A stretch of DNA of 44,713 bases from Bacilli bacterium (lineage in GTDB: Bacteria; Bacillota_I; Bacilli_A; RF39; UBA660), in the NCBI GenBank assembly GCA_017622175.1, contig JAGARQ010000041.1:1-44713 (forward strand). Direction: 5' to 3'. Each line of letters opens with the position of its first letter. Positions within the stretch are counted from its first letter, which is position 1. Of this stretch, positions 16,275 through 24,493 are shown piece after piece. Below the pieces are notes generated by a model. The model had not been told where the DNA came from and ran no database searches. It saw only the letters and a program-made list of their open reading frames with translations. Made by a program: the position numbers and the translations under genes.

Positions 16275-17561
16275 TTACTTTTTTGGAACTAACTTTTCTA
16301 CTCCACCCATATATGGTCTTAATGCTTCTGGAATATTTACACTACCATCTTCATTAACATTGTTTTCTAAGAAAGCAATTAAACCACGAGGTGTAGCAAG
16401 TACCGTATTATTTAAAGTATGTAAATAATAACTTCCCTTTTCACCTTTAGTTCTAATACCTAAACGTCTAGCTTGAGCATCTCCTAATGTAGAACAACTT
16501 CCAACTTCAAAGTATTTTTGCTGACGTGGACTCCATGCTTCAATATCACAAGATTTAACTTTTAAATCAGCTAAGTCTCCACTACAACATTCAAGTGTTC
16601 TAACAGGAATATCTAAACTTCTAAAGAATTCAACTGTATAATTCCACATCTTGTTATACCAATCCATACTCTCTTCAGGTTCACAAATAACAACCATTTC
16701 TTGTTTTTCGAATTGGTGTACACGATATACTCCTCTTTCTTCAATACCATGTGCTCCAACTTCTTTTCTAAAACATGGAGAATAACTTGTTAATGTATAT
16801 GGTAAATTTTCTTTCTTTAATAATTGATCCTTAAATTTACCAATCATACTATGTTCACTAGTACCAATTAAGAATAAATCTTCACCCTCAATTTTATACA
16901 TCATAGCATCCATTTCTTCAAAACTCATTACACCAGTAACAACATCACTTCTAATCATGAATGGTGGTACACAATAAGTAAATCCTTTGTTAATCATAAA
17001 GTCTCTTGCATAACTTAACATCGCAGAATGAATTCTCGCAACATCACCCATTAAGTAATAGAAACCATTACCTGAAGTTCTACCACTTGAATCTTTATCA
17101 AGACCAGCTAATCTTTCCATAATATCAGCATGATATGGAACTTCAAATTCAGGTACTACTGGTTCTCCATATTTTTCATTTTCAACATTTTCACTATCAT
17201 CTTTTCCTACAGGAACACTATCGTCAATGATTTGTGGAATAACCATCATTTTTTCCTTAATAGTTTTTGTTAATTCTTCAAATTCTTTTTCTAATTCACT
17301 AATTTCATCAGCAGTCTTCGCAATAGTAGCTTTAATTTCATTAGCTTCGTCAATTTTCTTATCTTTCATTAACTTACCAATTTCACCACTTAAACGATTT
17401 TTCTCTGCCTTTAGTCCATCAACTTTAACTTGTACTTCACGTACTCTTACATCTAAATCTTTAATTTCATCTACTAAAGGTAATTTCTTATCTTGAAATT
17501 TCTTCTTAATATTTTCTTTTACCATTTCTGGATTTTCTCTAATTAATTTAATATCTATCAT
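16275..17561 (-). CDS. serS: Seryl-tRNA synthetase
   Basis: Charges tRNA-Ser (and tRNA-Sec where present) with serine. 428 residues, a normal class II length. An N-terminal coiled-coil arm that clamps tRNA-Ser spans about 25-105. Motif 2 is FRKEVGAHGIEERGVYRVHQ, with EKQEMV following; motif 3 is LATPRGLIAFLENN. The serine-binding segment SPCFRKE and GSCSTLGDAQARR are intact. AGGAGG precedes the ATG. A T-box leader with its own promoter lies upstream, so the gene is induced when tRNA-Ser is uncharged. Confidence 0.97.
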   Translation of the reverse strand: MIDIKLIRENPEMVKENIKKKFQDKKLPLVDEIKDLDVRVREVQVKVDGLKAEKNRLSGEIGKLMKDKKIDEANEIKATIAKTADEISELEKEFEELTKTIKEKMMVIPQIIDDSVPVGKDDSENVENEKYGEPVVPEFEVPYHADIMERLAGLDKDSSGRTSGNGFYYLMGDVARIHSAMLSYARDFMINKGFTYCVPPFMIRSDVVTGVMSFEEMDAMMYKIEGEDLFLIGTSEHSMIGKFKDQLLKKENLPYTLTSYSPCFRKEVGAHGIEERGVYRVHQFEKQEMVVICEPEESMDWYNKMWNYTVEFFRSLDIPVRTLECCSGDLADLKVKSCDIEAWSPRQQKYFEVGSCSTLGDAQARRLGIRTKGEKGSYYLHTLNNTVLATPRGLIAFLENNVNEDGSVNIPEALRPYMGGVEKLVPKK

Positions 17562-17670
17562 ATTCTTCTCCTCCTATTTTTTATTTTTATTTATACATAT
17601 CAGCACGAGACTTTACTAAATATCAAATTATTAAAACAAAATTTTTTCATATAAATACACCTCACAAAAC

Positions 17671-17860
17671 AAAAAAAGAATGATACCCAAGGAGTGCCTA
17701 AAAAGACACGGTACCATCCTTTATTTATCTTAATTACATAACGGTATTACCCGGAATTTCTTCATCTATAGAGTAGATAAACAAGGTTTTAATATCGTTT
17801 TCACCAACCACGACTTCTCTAAAATTAAACTTACTTGTTATTAGTTCTAATAATCGATTT
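17671..17860 (-). promoter_or_regulatory. T-box riboswitch upstream of serS
   Basis: The leader reads (5' to 3') a Stem I with AGAGAA and the distal-loop sequence GTGGTTGGTGAAAA, then the T-box core AAAGGATGGTACCGTG at about 17706-17723, overlapping a terminator GGATGGTACC-GTGTC / GGCAC...GGGTATCATTC with seven T at 17671-17677. A UCU (Ser) triplet followed by a purine at 17770-17772, in the loop after the stem ATAACAAG / CTTGTTTAT, is the best specifier candidate. Uncharged tRNA-Ser would hold the antiterminator and allow serS transcription. The element is short, about 190 nt, because the promoter abuts Stem I. The rest of the 336-base gap between 17562 and 17898 holds only an AT-rich leader and the promoter. 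Confidence 0.88.
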
Positions 17861-17866
17861 GTCATT

Positions 17867-17895
17867 ATTATATGCTAAAAATTATTTTTTAGCAA
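17867..17895 (-). promoter_or_regulatory. SigA-type promoter of the serS T-box leader
   Basis: Minus-strand TTGCTA and TATAAT separated by 17 bases. The spacer includes the inverted repeat GCTAAAAA / TTTTTAGC at the end of the upstream gene, which could also act as a weak terminator. Predicted start of transcription is near 17860, just before Stem I. Confidence 0.75.
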
Positions 17896-17898
17896 GTT

Positions 17899-18966
17899 TT
17901 ATTTCATAGTTCCTATTTTCTCCATAACAACATTATATATTTTTTCAACAATTGGAGCTAAATAAGGCCATGCAAAATAAATTACTACTGCAATAGTAAC
18001 TAACATAATTACAGTAATGAAAAATTTCTTTCTTCCATAAGCTTTTTCACTAGCAGTCTTACCACTAGCATCAACTTGACTATCACTAATAGCAGCTGCT
18101 CTAGCAAGTAAACTATATTCAGAGTTCTTATCAAGTCCAATTATAGGAATCATAATAAATGGGAAAAATAATGTTAACCAACCATTCTTATAAAATTTTC
18201 TACCTAAATGATATAAAGACATCAATCCAAATATACCACCAACTATTGGAATCAACATTGTTAAAAATAACCATCCACTACCCATTGAAATCTTAAACAT
18301 AATGTAATTATTATATATAGGAACATAATATCCCCACCAAGGTTCTCCTGCTTTGATATATAATGCTTGCATTGAGTAATTTAAAATAAATGTAATAACA
18401 ACTCCACCTAAAATAGAAATAATTGCTCCTATAGGTATTGTTTGTCCAATAAGTGAAAATGGCATATTACACAAGAAAATTAACCCTGCTGCTAAAAGTA
18501 CATGTAAAATAATATTAGTAATTATACATGCTTTAAAAGGATTTACATTAGAAACAGAATTAGCATTTGCATCAGTCATAGAAAGTGGCTGTTTATCATC
18601 TAAATTAGCTCCTGAAATAAAATGTCCTTGTTTAATACTTTGCCAAGCATATTGCTTCATTGATTCATTATCTGGATGCAAATAATTTAAATTACCACAC
18701 TTCATACAATATCTAGATTCTTTTTTCATTTCACTACCACATTTTGAACAAATCAAAATATTAGGATTAGAAGCTGATGCAGCTGTTTCTGTAGTACCAG
18801 GTACAACACTTGTTGGTGTTGCTTGTACAGCAACTTGTGCACTAACTGTAGGCGCAGCCTGTGGTACATTAGCAATACCAGCTACTCCAGGTTGTACACT
18901 AACTCCAGTATTTCCTTGATTTACATTTGGATTAGTTGGTATAAAAGTATTATTATCTTGATTCAT
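17899..18966 (-). CDS. Zinc-ribbon membrane protein with DUF5684-like domain
   Basis: 355 residues, function unknown. Order: a Gln/Asn/Pro/Val-rich disordered N-terminus (1-70), a zinc ribbon ICSKCGSEMKK ... YCMKCGN near 72-95, then several membrane helices with WWGYYVPIYNNYIMFKISMG near 205-225, a pattern of DUF5684 proteins, and a last helix near 315-335. The start ATG at 18966 is set by AAGAGGTG upstream; the frame to 19041 includes the spoVS terminator. It follows spoVS behind that terminator, so cotranscription is unlikely. Confidence 0.72.
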   Translation of the reverse strand: MNQDNNTFIPTNPNVNQGNTGVSVQPGVAGIANVPQAAPTVSAQVAVQATPTSVVPGTTETAASASNPNILICSKCGSEMKKESRYCMKCGNLNYLHPDNESMKQYAWQSIKQGHFISGANLDDKQPLSMTDANANSVSNVNPFKACIITNIILHVLLAAGLIFLCNMPFSLIGQTIPIGAIISILGGVVITFILNYSMQALYIKAGEPWWGYYVPIYNNYIMFKISMGSGWLFLTMLIPIVGGIFGLMSLYHLGRKFYKNGWLTLFFPFIMIPIIGLDKNSEYSLLARAAAISDSQVDASGKTASEKAYGRKKFFITVIMLVTIAVVIYFAWPYLAPIVEKIYNVVMEKIGTMK

Positions 18967-19004
18967 AAAAACACCTCTTATTCTATATATAACTATATCA
19001 CAAT

Positions 19005-19039
19005 AAAAAAAAAGAGAAAATATCAAAATGATTTTTCTC
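19005..19039 (-). terminator. Terminator after spoVS
   Basis: Minus-strand imperfect stem GAGAAAAATCA / TGATATTTTCTC, followed by nine T. Confidence 0.7.
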
Positions 19040-19047
19040 ATAATTTT

Positions 19048-19308
19048 TTATTTAGCTTCAATAATTAATTTCATAGCAGTTCTTTCTTCACCATCAATTG
19101 CAATATCTTGAAATGCAGGTATACACACTAAATTCTTTCCTGATGGAGCAACAAAACCTCTCGCAATTGCCACTGCTTTAATTGCTTGGTTTAATGCCCC
19201 AGCACCAACTGCTTGAATTTCCACAACTCCTTTTTCCCTAAATACATTTGCTAATGCTCCTGCCACTGAATTAGGATTTGATTTTGTTGAAACTTTAAGT
19301 ATTTCCAT
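19048..19308 (-). CDS. spoVS: Stage V sporulation protein S
   Basis: SpoVS is a small conserved protein of the Alba-like fold, needed for normal septation and coat assembly in sporulating Bacillus, and also present in some non-sporulating relatives. The 86 residues match the family throughout: EILKVSTKSNPNSVAGALAN, VEIQAVGAGALNQAIKAVAI, ARGFVAPSG and CIPAFQDIAIDGEERTA. GAGAGGA precedes the ATG. Monocistronic, with a terminator downstream and the GDSL hydrolase terminator upstream. Confidence 0.96.
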   Translation of the reverse strand: MEILKVSTKSNPNSVAGALANVFREKGVVEIQAVGAGALNQAIKAVAIARGFVAPSGKNLVCIPAFQDIAIDGEERTAMKLIIEAK

Positions 19309-19365
19309 AATTATTATTCCTCTCTTTCTATAATTAAATATATGAGTTTAATAATTAATTAGAAC

Positions 19366-19390
19366 AAAAAAAAACATCCGAAGATGTTTT
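19366..19390 (-). terminator. Terminator after the GDSL hydrolase gene
   Basis: Minus-strand stem AAAACATC / GATGTTTT capped by a stable TTCG tetraloop, then T run. The gene's stop overlaps the stem. Confidence 0.9.
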
Positions 19391-20456
19391 ATTTTAAAAC
19401 TTTCATAACTTCTTTTGTAATAACCTTATATCCTTCATCACTTAAATGAAGTCCATCATATGAATATTCCTCTTTCAAGTTACCTTCACCATCAGCTAAT
19501 AAATCATATACATCCATATAAGTTACATCTTTGTCATTACAAATATCTTTAATTTCTTTATTCATTGACTTAATAACATCATTATCTCTTTCTCCAGCAG
19601 CTTTCCAATCTTCAACAACTTTATTAACAGGATAAATAGATTGGACATAAATCTCTGCATATTTTCTATTCTTTTGAATACCATCTATAATCTTACCAAT
19701 ATTTTGAACTGTTTCTGAAGAATCTATTTCACCAATATCATTAGTACCAATTAATATAAAAACTTTAGATGGATTATATTTATAGATTCTACCATTCATA
19801 TTATCTAAAATATCTCTAGTTTTATGTCCTGAAATACCACTATTAATAGTAGGCATACCTTCAAAATGTTTTTCTAATTTATATCCTTCAAATATAGAGT
19901 CACCTACAAAAACATAGTTATCATCCATAACAATTTTTTCAACTTCTTCTGTAACGGTTTCAACTGTTTTAAAATGATCACTTTCCTTAGCCCAGATACA
20001 ACAAATTAAAAATCCCAAAATAAAAGAAAATACAATAATAACACCTGTTGAAAAAGCATCATTACTCTTAGCTTTGATTACTTCAGATTCAATTTTTTTT
20101 GCTTCTTCTTTATAATCAACTTCTTCTAATATTTCTATTTCTTCTTTAGCTTTTTTCTTTTTACCTTTTCCATCAATAAAACTAAAATCTAAAGACTCTT
20201 TATCTTTTAATCTATCATCATCAATAATAATATCAAATGAATTAGTTCTATCAAGTAATTCTATATCATCAACCTTCTTAGGTTTATTAGTATTTTTATT
20301 AACATTTTTACTTGAAGAAGTCTTTGTCTTATTTGAATTATTATTCTTATTACCATTATTAGTCTTTTTTCTATTATTAGAACCTTTTTTACTATTTCCC
20401 TTATTATTAGTATTTTTCTTAGTAGTTACTTTTTTTTCATCTTTTTTTTCTTCCAT
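19389..20456 (-). CDS. Membrane-anchored SGNH/GDSL hydrolase
   Basis: 355 residues with inside-out topology: a cytosolic Lys/Asn-rich low-complexity N-terminus (1-65), an acidic stretch, a membrane helix near 135-157 (GVIIVFSFILGFLICCIWA) and an extracellular SGNH domain. Block I is VFVGDSIFEGYKL (catalytic Ser), block II SGISGHKTRDIL (Gly), block III LIGTNDIGE (Asn), block V YDGLHLSDEGY (Asp and His). Such enzymes remove acyl groups from wall or surface polysaccharides or lipids; the substrate here is not known. GAGGTG lies 6 bases before the ATG. Confidence 0.85.
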   Translation of the reverse strand: MEEKKDEKKVTTKKNTNNKGNSKKGSNNRKKTNNGNKNNNSNKTKTSSSKNVNKNTNKPKKVDDIELLDRTNSFDIIIDDDRLKDKESLDFSFIDGKGKKKKAKEEIEILEEVDYKEEAKKIESEVIKAKSNDAFSTGVIIVFSFILGFLICCIWAKESDHFKTVETVTEEVEKIVMDDNYVFVGDSIFEGYKLEKHFEGMPTINSGISGHKTRDILDNMNGRIYKYNPSKVFILIGTNDIGEIDSSETVQNIGKIIDGIQKNRKYAEIYVQSIYPVNKVVEDWKAAGERDNDVIKSMNKEIKDICNDKDVTYMDVYDLLADGEGNLKEEYSYDGLHLSDEGYKVITKEVMKVLK

Positions 20457-20559
20457 TTGCTACACCTCTTCCGTCTATTTGTTATTATAACACTAACAAG
20501 ACAAATTACGAAATTATTTCTAACAAATGCATATAAATTAGACTAAAATTTTACATAAA

Positions 20560-21714
20560 CTAAAACTTACCAGTAAGTAAATCTAAAAACTCATTACTAA
20601 AAAGCTTTAAAAAACTTAATGAATTAATATCATTATTTACAGTTAACTCATTAGTCTTAACTATCTTATTTTTATAATAAACATTTATTTTTCCAACAAC
20701 ATCTCCTACTTTTACAGGTAACTTAAAATTATCAATATCTACTTCATAATCATATTTTTTATCATCATCTACATTTTCAACAACAATTAAATCATCTTTC
20801 AAAACAATATCAACAATCTCATGATCAGCTTTATCTAACTTTATCTTTTTTACAACTTCACCTTTACTTCTTAATTTATTTGATTTTAAATTTTGAAAAC
20901 CATAATCAAGTAATTCCATAGTCTCATTATTTCTAACACTTGCATTACTCTCTCCTAAAACAATCGCAACTAATCTAAGACCATTCCTTTTCGCAGTAGC
21001 TGCTAAACAATACCCCGCATTATCTGTGTGACCAGTCTTAAGTCCATCGGCACCATCATAAAATCTAACCAACTTATTAGTATTAACTAACCAAAACTTA
21101 TTCTCAGTATTTTCTCTTAAATAATCTTCATAAACAGAAGAAAACTTAAAAATATCCGGATATTTAGTTATTAATTCCTTGGCAATAATTGCCATATCAT
21201 AAGCACTAGAATAATGTCCATCTTCATCTAGACCAGTACAATTTTTAAAGTAAGTATTTTTTAAACCTAACTCTTTCACCTTTTTATTCATCAAATCAAC
21301 AAACTTCTTCTCACTTCCACTTATATATTCAGCCATTGCAACTGTCGCATCATTACCACTAGCCATAGAAATCCCCTTCATCAAATCCTCTACACTAATC
21401 TTTTCTCCCTCTGCAATATATATTTGTGAACCTCCCATATCCGCAGCATTCTTACTAACAATAACAATATCATTCCATTTAATCTTTCCACTTTCAATAT
21501 TTTCCATAACTATTATTTGTGCAACCATTTTAGTCATAGAAGCAATTGCTAATCTTTTATTAATATCTTTTTTAAAAATAATTTTTCCAGTATCAACTTC
21601 CATTAATAATCCACTAGAAGCATTTTGAATCAATTCATTATCTTCAGCAAATACAACAATTGGAAAAAAATTAACACAACATATTAACATAATAAAAATA
21701 AATATTTTTTTCAT
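20560..21714 (-). CDS. Serine-type D-alanyl-D-alanine carboxypeptidase (DacA/DacF family)
   Basis: Penicillin-binding carboxypeptidase that trims the terminal D-Ala of peptidoglycan stem peptides. 384 residues: a signal peptide (KKIFIFIMLICCVNFF), the S11 catalytic domain with SxxK in ASMTKMV (Ser59, Lys62), SGND for SxN and LKTGHTDNAG for KTG, then a C-terminal beta domain ending in an amphipathic membrane-binding stretch (LSFLKLFSNEFLDLL). The start ATG at 21714 has GGAGG upstream. Divergent from the vanY-like gene. Upstream GTATA-15-CATAAAA loosely resembles a forespore promoter, which would fit DacF, but the match is too weak to call. Confidence 0.9.
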   Translation of the reverse strand: MKKIFIFIMLICCVNFFPIVVFAEDNELIQNASSGLLMEVDTGKIIFKKDINKRLAIASMTKMVAQIIVMENIESGKIKWNDIVIVSKNAADMGGSQIYIAEGEKISVEDLMKGISMASGNDATVAMAEYISGSEKKFVDLMNKKVKELGLKNTYFKNCTGLDEDGHYSSAYDMAIIAKELITKYPDIFKFSSVYEDYLRENTENKFWLVNTNKLVRFYDGADGLKTGHTDNAGYCLAATAKRNGLRLVAIVLGESNASVRNNETMELLDYGFQNLKSNKLRSKGEVVKKIKLDKADHEIVDIVLKDDLIVVENVDDDKKYDYEVDIDNFKLPVKVGDVVGKINVYYKNKIVKTNELTVNNDINSLSFLKLFSNEFLDLLTGKF

Positions 21715-21781
21715 AAATTCCTCCAATAATTTTTTATGCTACAAAAAAATATTTATACATAAACTTAATTAAGGTGATTAA

Positions 21782-22600
21782 ATGAAAAATAAAAATCTCA
21801 TAATTTTTTATTTATTATTACTAATAATATTAATCGTTATATCAAGAACACTAATAAAAAAACAAAAACCAATTTCTTTTGAATCAAAATTAATTAAATC
21901 TGAATATTACAATAAAAACTATAAAAAAAGATATATTAATTATTATAAAAATAATAAATCTCTAAGTATTAATCAAATAATTATAAATGTAAATATTGGA
22001 CTAGATTACCCTTTTTATAAAAATATAAAAAAAACAGATTTAGCAAAAAACAATTTAATATTAGTAAATAAATATAATTATTTAGAAAAAACATATATTC
22101 CAAAACTAGAAACTATAGATGAAAAATATGCAAACAAAAATATGAAACTAACCCCTCTTGCAAAAGATGCCTTTGAAGAATTATCTAAAAACGCCAAAAA
22201 AGAAAACTTAAATATAATTGCTATGTCAACTTATAGAAGTTATACATATCAAAACACTTTATATAATAACTACGTTAACAAAGACGGAAAAGATCTAGCA
22301 GATACATACTCTGCTAGACCAGGACATTCAGAACATCAAACCGCTTTAGCAATTGATGTATATAATAAAACAAAATCATATTTAGAATTTGAAAATACTA
22401 AAGAGTTTATTTGGATGCAAGAAAATGCCCATAAATATGGTTTCATATTAAGATATCCTAAAAATAAAGAACATATTACTGGATATCAATATGAACCTTG
22501 GCACTATAGATATATTGGTATAAATGAAGCAACCTATATCCACTCAAATAACATAACTTTTGAAGAATACTATGCCAAGTTTATTGAAAATAAAAAATAG
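21782..22600 (+). CDS. M15-family D,D-carboxypeptidase (VanY-like)
   Basis: Zinc carboxypeptidase that removes terminal D-Ala from peptidoglycan precursors. 272 residues with an N-terminal membrane anchor (residues 5-22) and an M15B domain from about 110. Zinc and catalytic residues are visible: His185 and Asp192 in GHSEHQTALAIDVYN, Glu238 and His241 in YEPWHYRYIG; AMSTYRSYTYQ precedes them. AAGGTGAT lies before the ATG. Divergent from the serine D,D-carboxypeptidase gene across 67 bases, so two unrelated enzymes of the same activity are paired. No vancomycin-resistance genes are nearby, so a housekeeping wall role is likelier. Confidence 0.9.
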   Translation: MKNKNLIIFYLLLLIILIVISRTLIKKQKPISFESKLIKSEYYNKNYKKRYINYYKNNKSLSINQIIINVNIGLDYPFYKNIKKTDLAKNNLILVNKYNYLEKTYIPKLETIDEKYANKNMKLTPLAKDAFEELSKNAKKENLNIIAMSTYRSYTYQNTLYNNYVNKDGKDLADTYSARPGHSEHQTALAIDVYNKTKSYLEFENTKEFIWMQENAHKYGFILRYPKNKEHITGYQYEPWHYRYIGINEATYIHSNNITFEEYYAKFIENKK

Positions 22601-22618
22601 GATTTCTCCTATTTTTTT
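22592..22618. terminator. Bidirectional terminator between converging genes
   Basis: Stem AAAAATAGGA / TCCTATTTTT with a TTTC loop, A run before and T run after. It serves the vanY-like gene and the minus-strand gene, whose stop is inside it. Confidence 0.85.
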
Positions 22619-23142
22619 GAACTTCTTTTAATTGAACTATCTGTTTTAGAAGAACTTGCTTCGTCTAACATTTCACTAAGTTCATCACCTTTTCCAGCAA
22701 CTTCTCTTCTAGCTTTTTCTCTAACTTCATTAATTGCTGCAACTCTTTCCATCTTAGCTCCATAAGGTATACTAGACTTTAAAACTCTATCTATAGCATT
22801 ATCATAATAACCTTCATCTACTATTTCTTTTCCAGTTTCATCATAAGTAATTCCTAATCTAAAAGTTGCATAATTTGGTGCTTGTGATCTATAACCTACA
22901 ATTTTACTTTTACTAAATTTCAATAAATATTTTAAAGTTGCAAAAAACTTTTCTCTTTTAGTAACATCTTGAGCAACTATTGCACTACCAGTATCATCAT
23001 ATACATAATACTCTAACCTCTTACTTCTTGCTATATTTGCATTTTCTCTATTTACCGCAATATGTGCTCCAATTAAATCACAATCTCCATAATCTGCAAA
23101 AGGTCTATCTACAAAATATCCTTTAAATACTTTTCTACCCAT
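22609..23142 (-). CDS. Conserved-looking protein of unknown function
   Basis: 177 residues, soluble, not recognised. A compact N-terminal part (GRKVFKGYFVDRPFADYGDC, LEYYVYDDTGSAIVAQDVTK) with alternating strands, a basic middle (YLLKFSKSKIVGYRSQAP), and a helical C-terminus with AAINEVREKARREV, ending in a Ser/Lys-rich tail SSKTDSSIKRSSKK. AGGAGTGAT precedes the ATG at good distance, and a terminator follows, so expression is likely. No signal peptide or metal motif. Confidence 0.65.
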   Translation of the reverse strand: MGRKVFKGYFVDRPFADYGDCDLIGAHIAVNRENANIARSKRLEYYVYDDTGSAIVAQDVTKREKFFATLKYLLKFSKSKIVGYRSQAPNYATFRLGITYDETGKEIVDEGYYDNAIDRVLKSSIPYGAKMERVAAINEVREKARREVAGKGDELSEMLDEASSSKTDSSIKRSSKK

Positions 23143-23221
23143 AAAATCACTCCTATTATTAATTATAGTATAAAATATAATTAATAATTAATAAAGCAAA
23201 ATTACATTAATTGTCGTAAAC

Positions 23222-23252
23222 AAAAAAGAAGTTTTTAATCAAACTTCTTTTT
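23222..23252 (-). terminator. Terminator at the end of the adhesin-sortase operon
   Basis: Minus-strand stem AAAAAGAAGTTT / AAACTTCTTTTT with a GATTAA loop and T run. The stop of the membrane protein gene lies in the loop region. Confidence 0.85.
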
Positions 23253-23807
23253 ATAAAATATATATAATTCATAAAATACTGTAATTAAAATCCAAACAAA
23301 GAATAATAAATTACTTATCTGAACAATTGATAAAATAATATCATTTTTATATAAACTAACAGTATCATAAATATCAACTCCACTATATACACATAAAACT
23401 ATAAATGACATAAATAAAAAATATAAAATAGAAAAACAACTATAATTAATTATCTTTTTAATATTACTCATTTTATCACTAAAAATAGTTTTAATCATTA
23501 GTGCAGTTATAAAAGCAAAAATTAAGAAATAAACAAAAGTTGATGGAAAATAAATATAACTAAGAATGGCTTTAACAAACCCATTAATACATAATTGAAC
23601 ATATTCACTATAACTTATTGTTATTCCTAATGCAAAACCTAAATATACTCCTATTGAAGCAATATTTATATATTTATTTTTTACTTTTAAATTAACTAAT
23701 AAAATACATAATAAAAGAAGGCTTAATACGAACATCCCTATTGGTAAGAAAGATGAAAACATATATTTAAAAACAGTTCCAAATTTCTCAAACAAAGACA
23801 TATTCAT
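23235..23807 (-). CDS. Polytopic membrane protein of the adhesin-sortase operon
   Basis: 190 residues with about five or six membrane helices (for example PIGMFVLSLLLLCILLV, STFVYFLIFAFITALMI, LYFLFMSFIVLCVYSGV, SNLLFFVWILITVFYEL). No family or catalytic motif recognised. It starts 11 bases after the sortase stop behind a perfect AGGAGGTGAT, and the operon terminator follows, so it is the third gene of adhesin-sortase-membrane protein. A role in assembly or export of the adhesin is inferred from position only. Confidence 0.75.
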   Translation of the reverse strand: MNMSLFEKFGTVFKYMFSSFLPIGMFVLSLLLLCILLVNLKVKNKYINIASIGVYLGFALGITISYSEYVQLCINGFVKAILSYIYFPSTFVYFLIFAFITALMIKTIFSDKMSNIKKIINYSCFSILYFLFMSFIVLCVYSGVDIYDTVSLYKNDIILSIVQISNLLFFVWILITVFYELYIFYKKKFD

Positions 23808-23818
23808 AGTATCACCTC

Positions 23819-24493
23819 CTATACTAATTCTAAAATATAAACAGTTTGTGCTTGATCATTATTCTTAGTACAAGTAATAAGAGTTAACGTCGTATTATTA
23901 TAACTTCTTACTATCTTTACTTTTCCCGTCTTTGGTACATCATAAACATTAACTAATTTATAAGCATACTTATTTCCATTATAAGTAACATATGCATAAT
24001 CTCCTAGTTTTAAAATATGAAGATATGCAAAATAAGAAATAGCGGCATCACCAGAGTGCGCCATCAATATTAAGTTTCCTTTATCTACATCAGGCATATT
24101 AGATCCTTTTACTAAAGAAACATTATACTGAATATCATTATATCTAGAATCAATATTATAAAAACCTCTTTTTAATCCAATCTTTGGTATTTCTAAAACA
24201 CCTAAATATTTACTATAATCAATTGTTGGTACTGGAGTAACAACTTCATTTTTATCCTCAGGCAAATTATTTGTAATTGGTACTTCGGCAGTAACCTCTT
24301 CTTCATTTTCAGATACTACTAAATTACCATTCATTTTAATTTCCATATCCGCAAAAACATCATTTTTCATCTTTGCAAAATACTCAAATGTCATTGTACA
24401 AAAACCAACAAATACAAGTAAAGAACCAAGTAATAGTATTTGGCTCTTTTTCATATTTTTTTTATTCATCTGTTTTTGGTTTTGCATTTGCAT
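23819..24493 (-). CDS. Sortase, probable class D-like, lacking the usual Arg
   Basis: Membrane-anchored transpeptidase of 224 residues: a short basic N-terminus, a membrane helix (ILLLGSLLVFVGFCTMTF), an acidic linker and a sortase domain from about 95 (YLGVLEIPKIGLKRGFYN). Catalytic His is in LILMAHSGDA and Cys in TLTLITCTKNN near the C-terminus. After the Cys the sequence is TKNNDQAQTVYILELV; the Arg normally found about 7-9 residues on is Gln. The start at 24493 has TAGGT 7 bases upstream inside the adhesin gene; ATG at 24469 is an alternative. Overlap with the adhesin gene and position right after it make that protein the likely substrate. Confidence 0.82.
   Translation of the reverse strand: MQMQNQKQMNKKNMKKSQILLLGSLLVFVGFCTMTFEYFAKMKNDVFADMEIKMNGNLVVSENEEEVTAEVPITNNLPEDKNEVVTPVPTIDYSKYLGVLEIPKIGLKRGFYNIDSRYNDIQYNVSLVKGSNMPDVDKGNLILMAHSGDAAISYFAYLHILKLGDYAYVTYNGNKYAYKLVNVYDVPKTGKVKIVRSYNNTTLTLITCTKNNDQAQTVYILELV

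Noticed and set aside
17734-17865. A 43-residue open frame starting at ATG inside the serS leader
   Set aside because: The ATG lies between the -10 box and the predicted transcript start, there is no ribosome binding site, and the sequence carries T-box elements. It is structured RNA, not a gene.
21715-21781. A forespore-type promoter (GTATA-15-CATAAAA) before the serine D,D-carboxypeptidase gene
   Set aside because: The -10 match is poor and AT-rich sequence gives such matches by chance; mentioned only in the gene entry.
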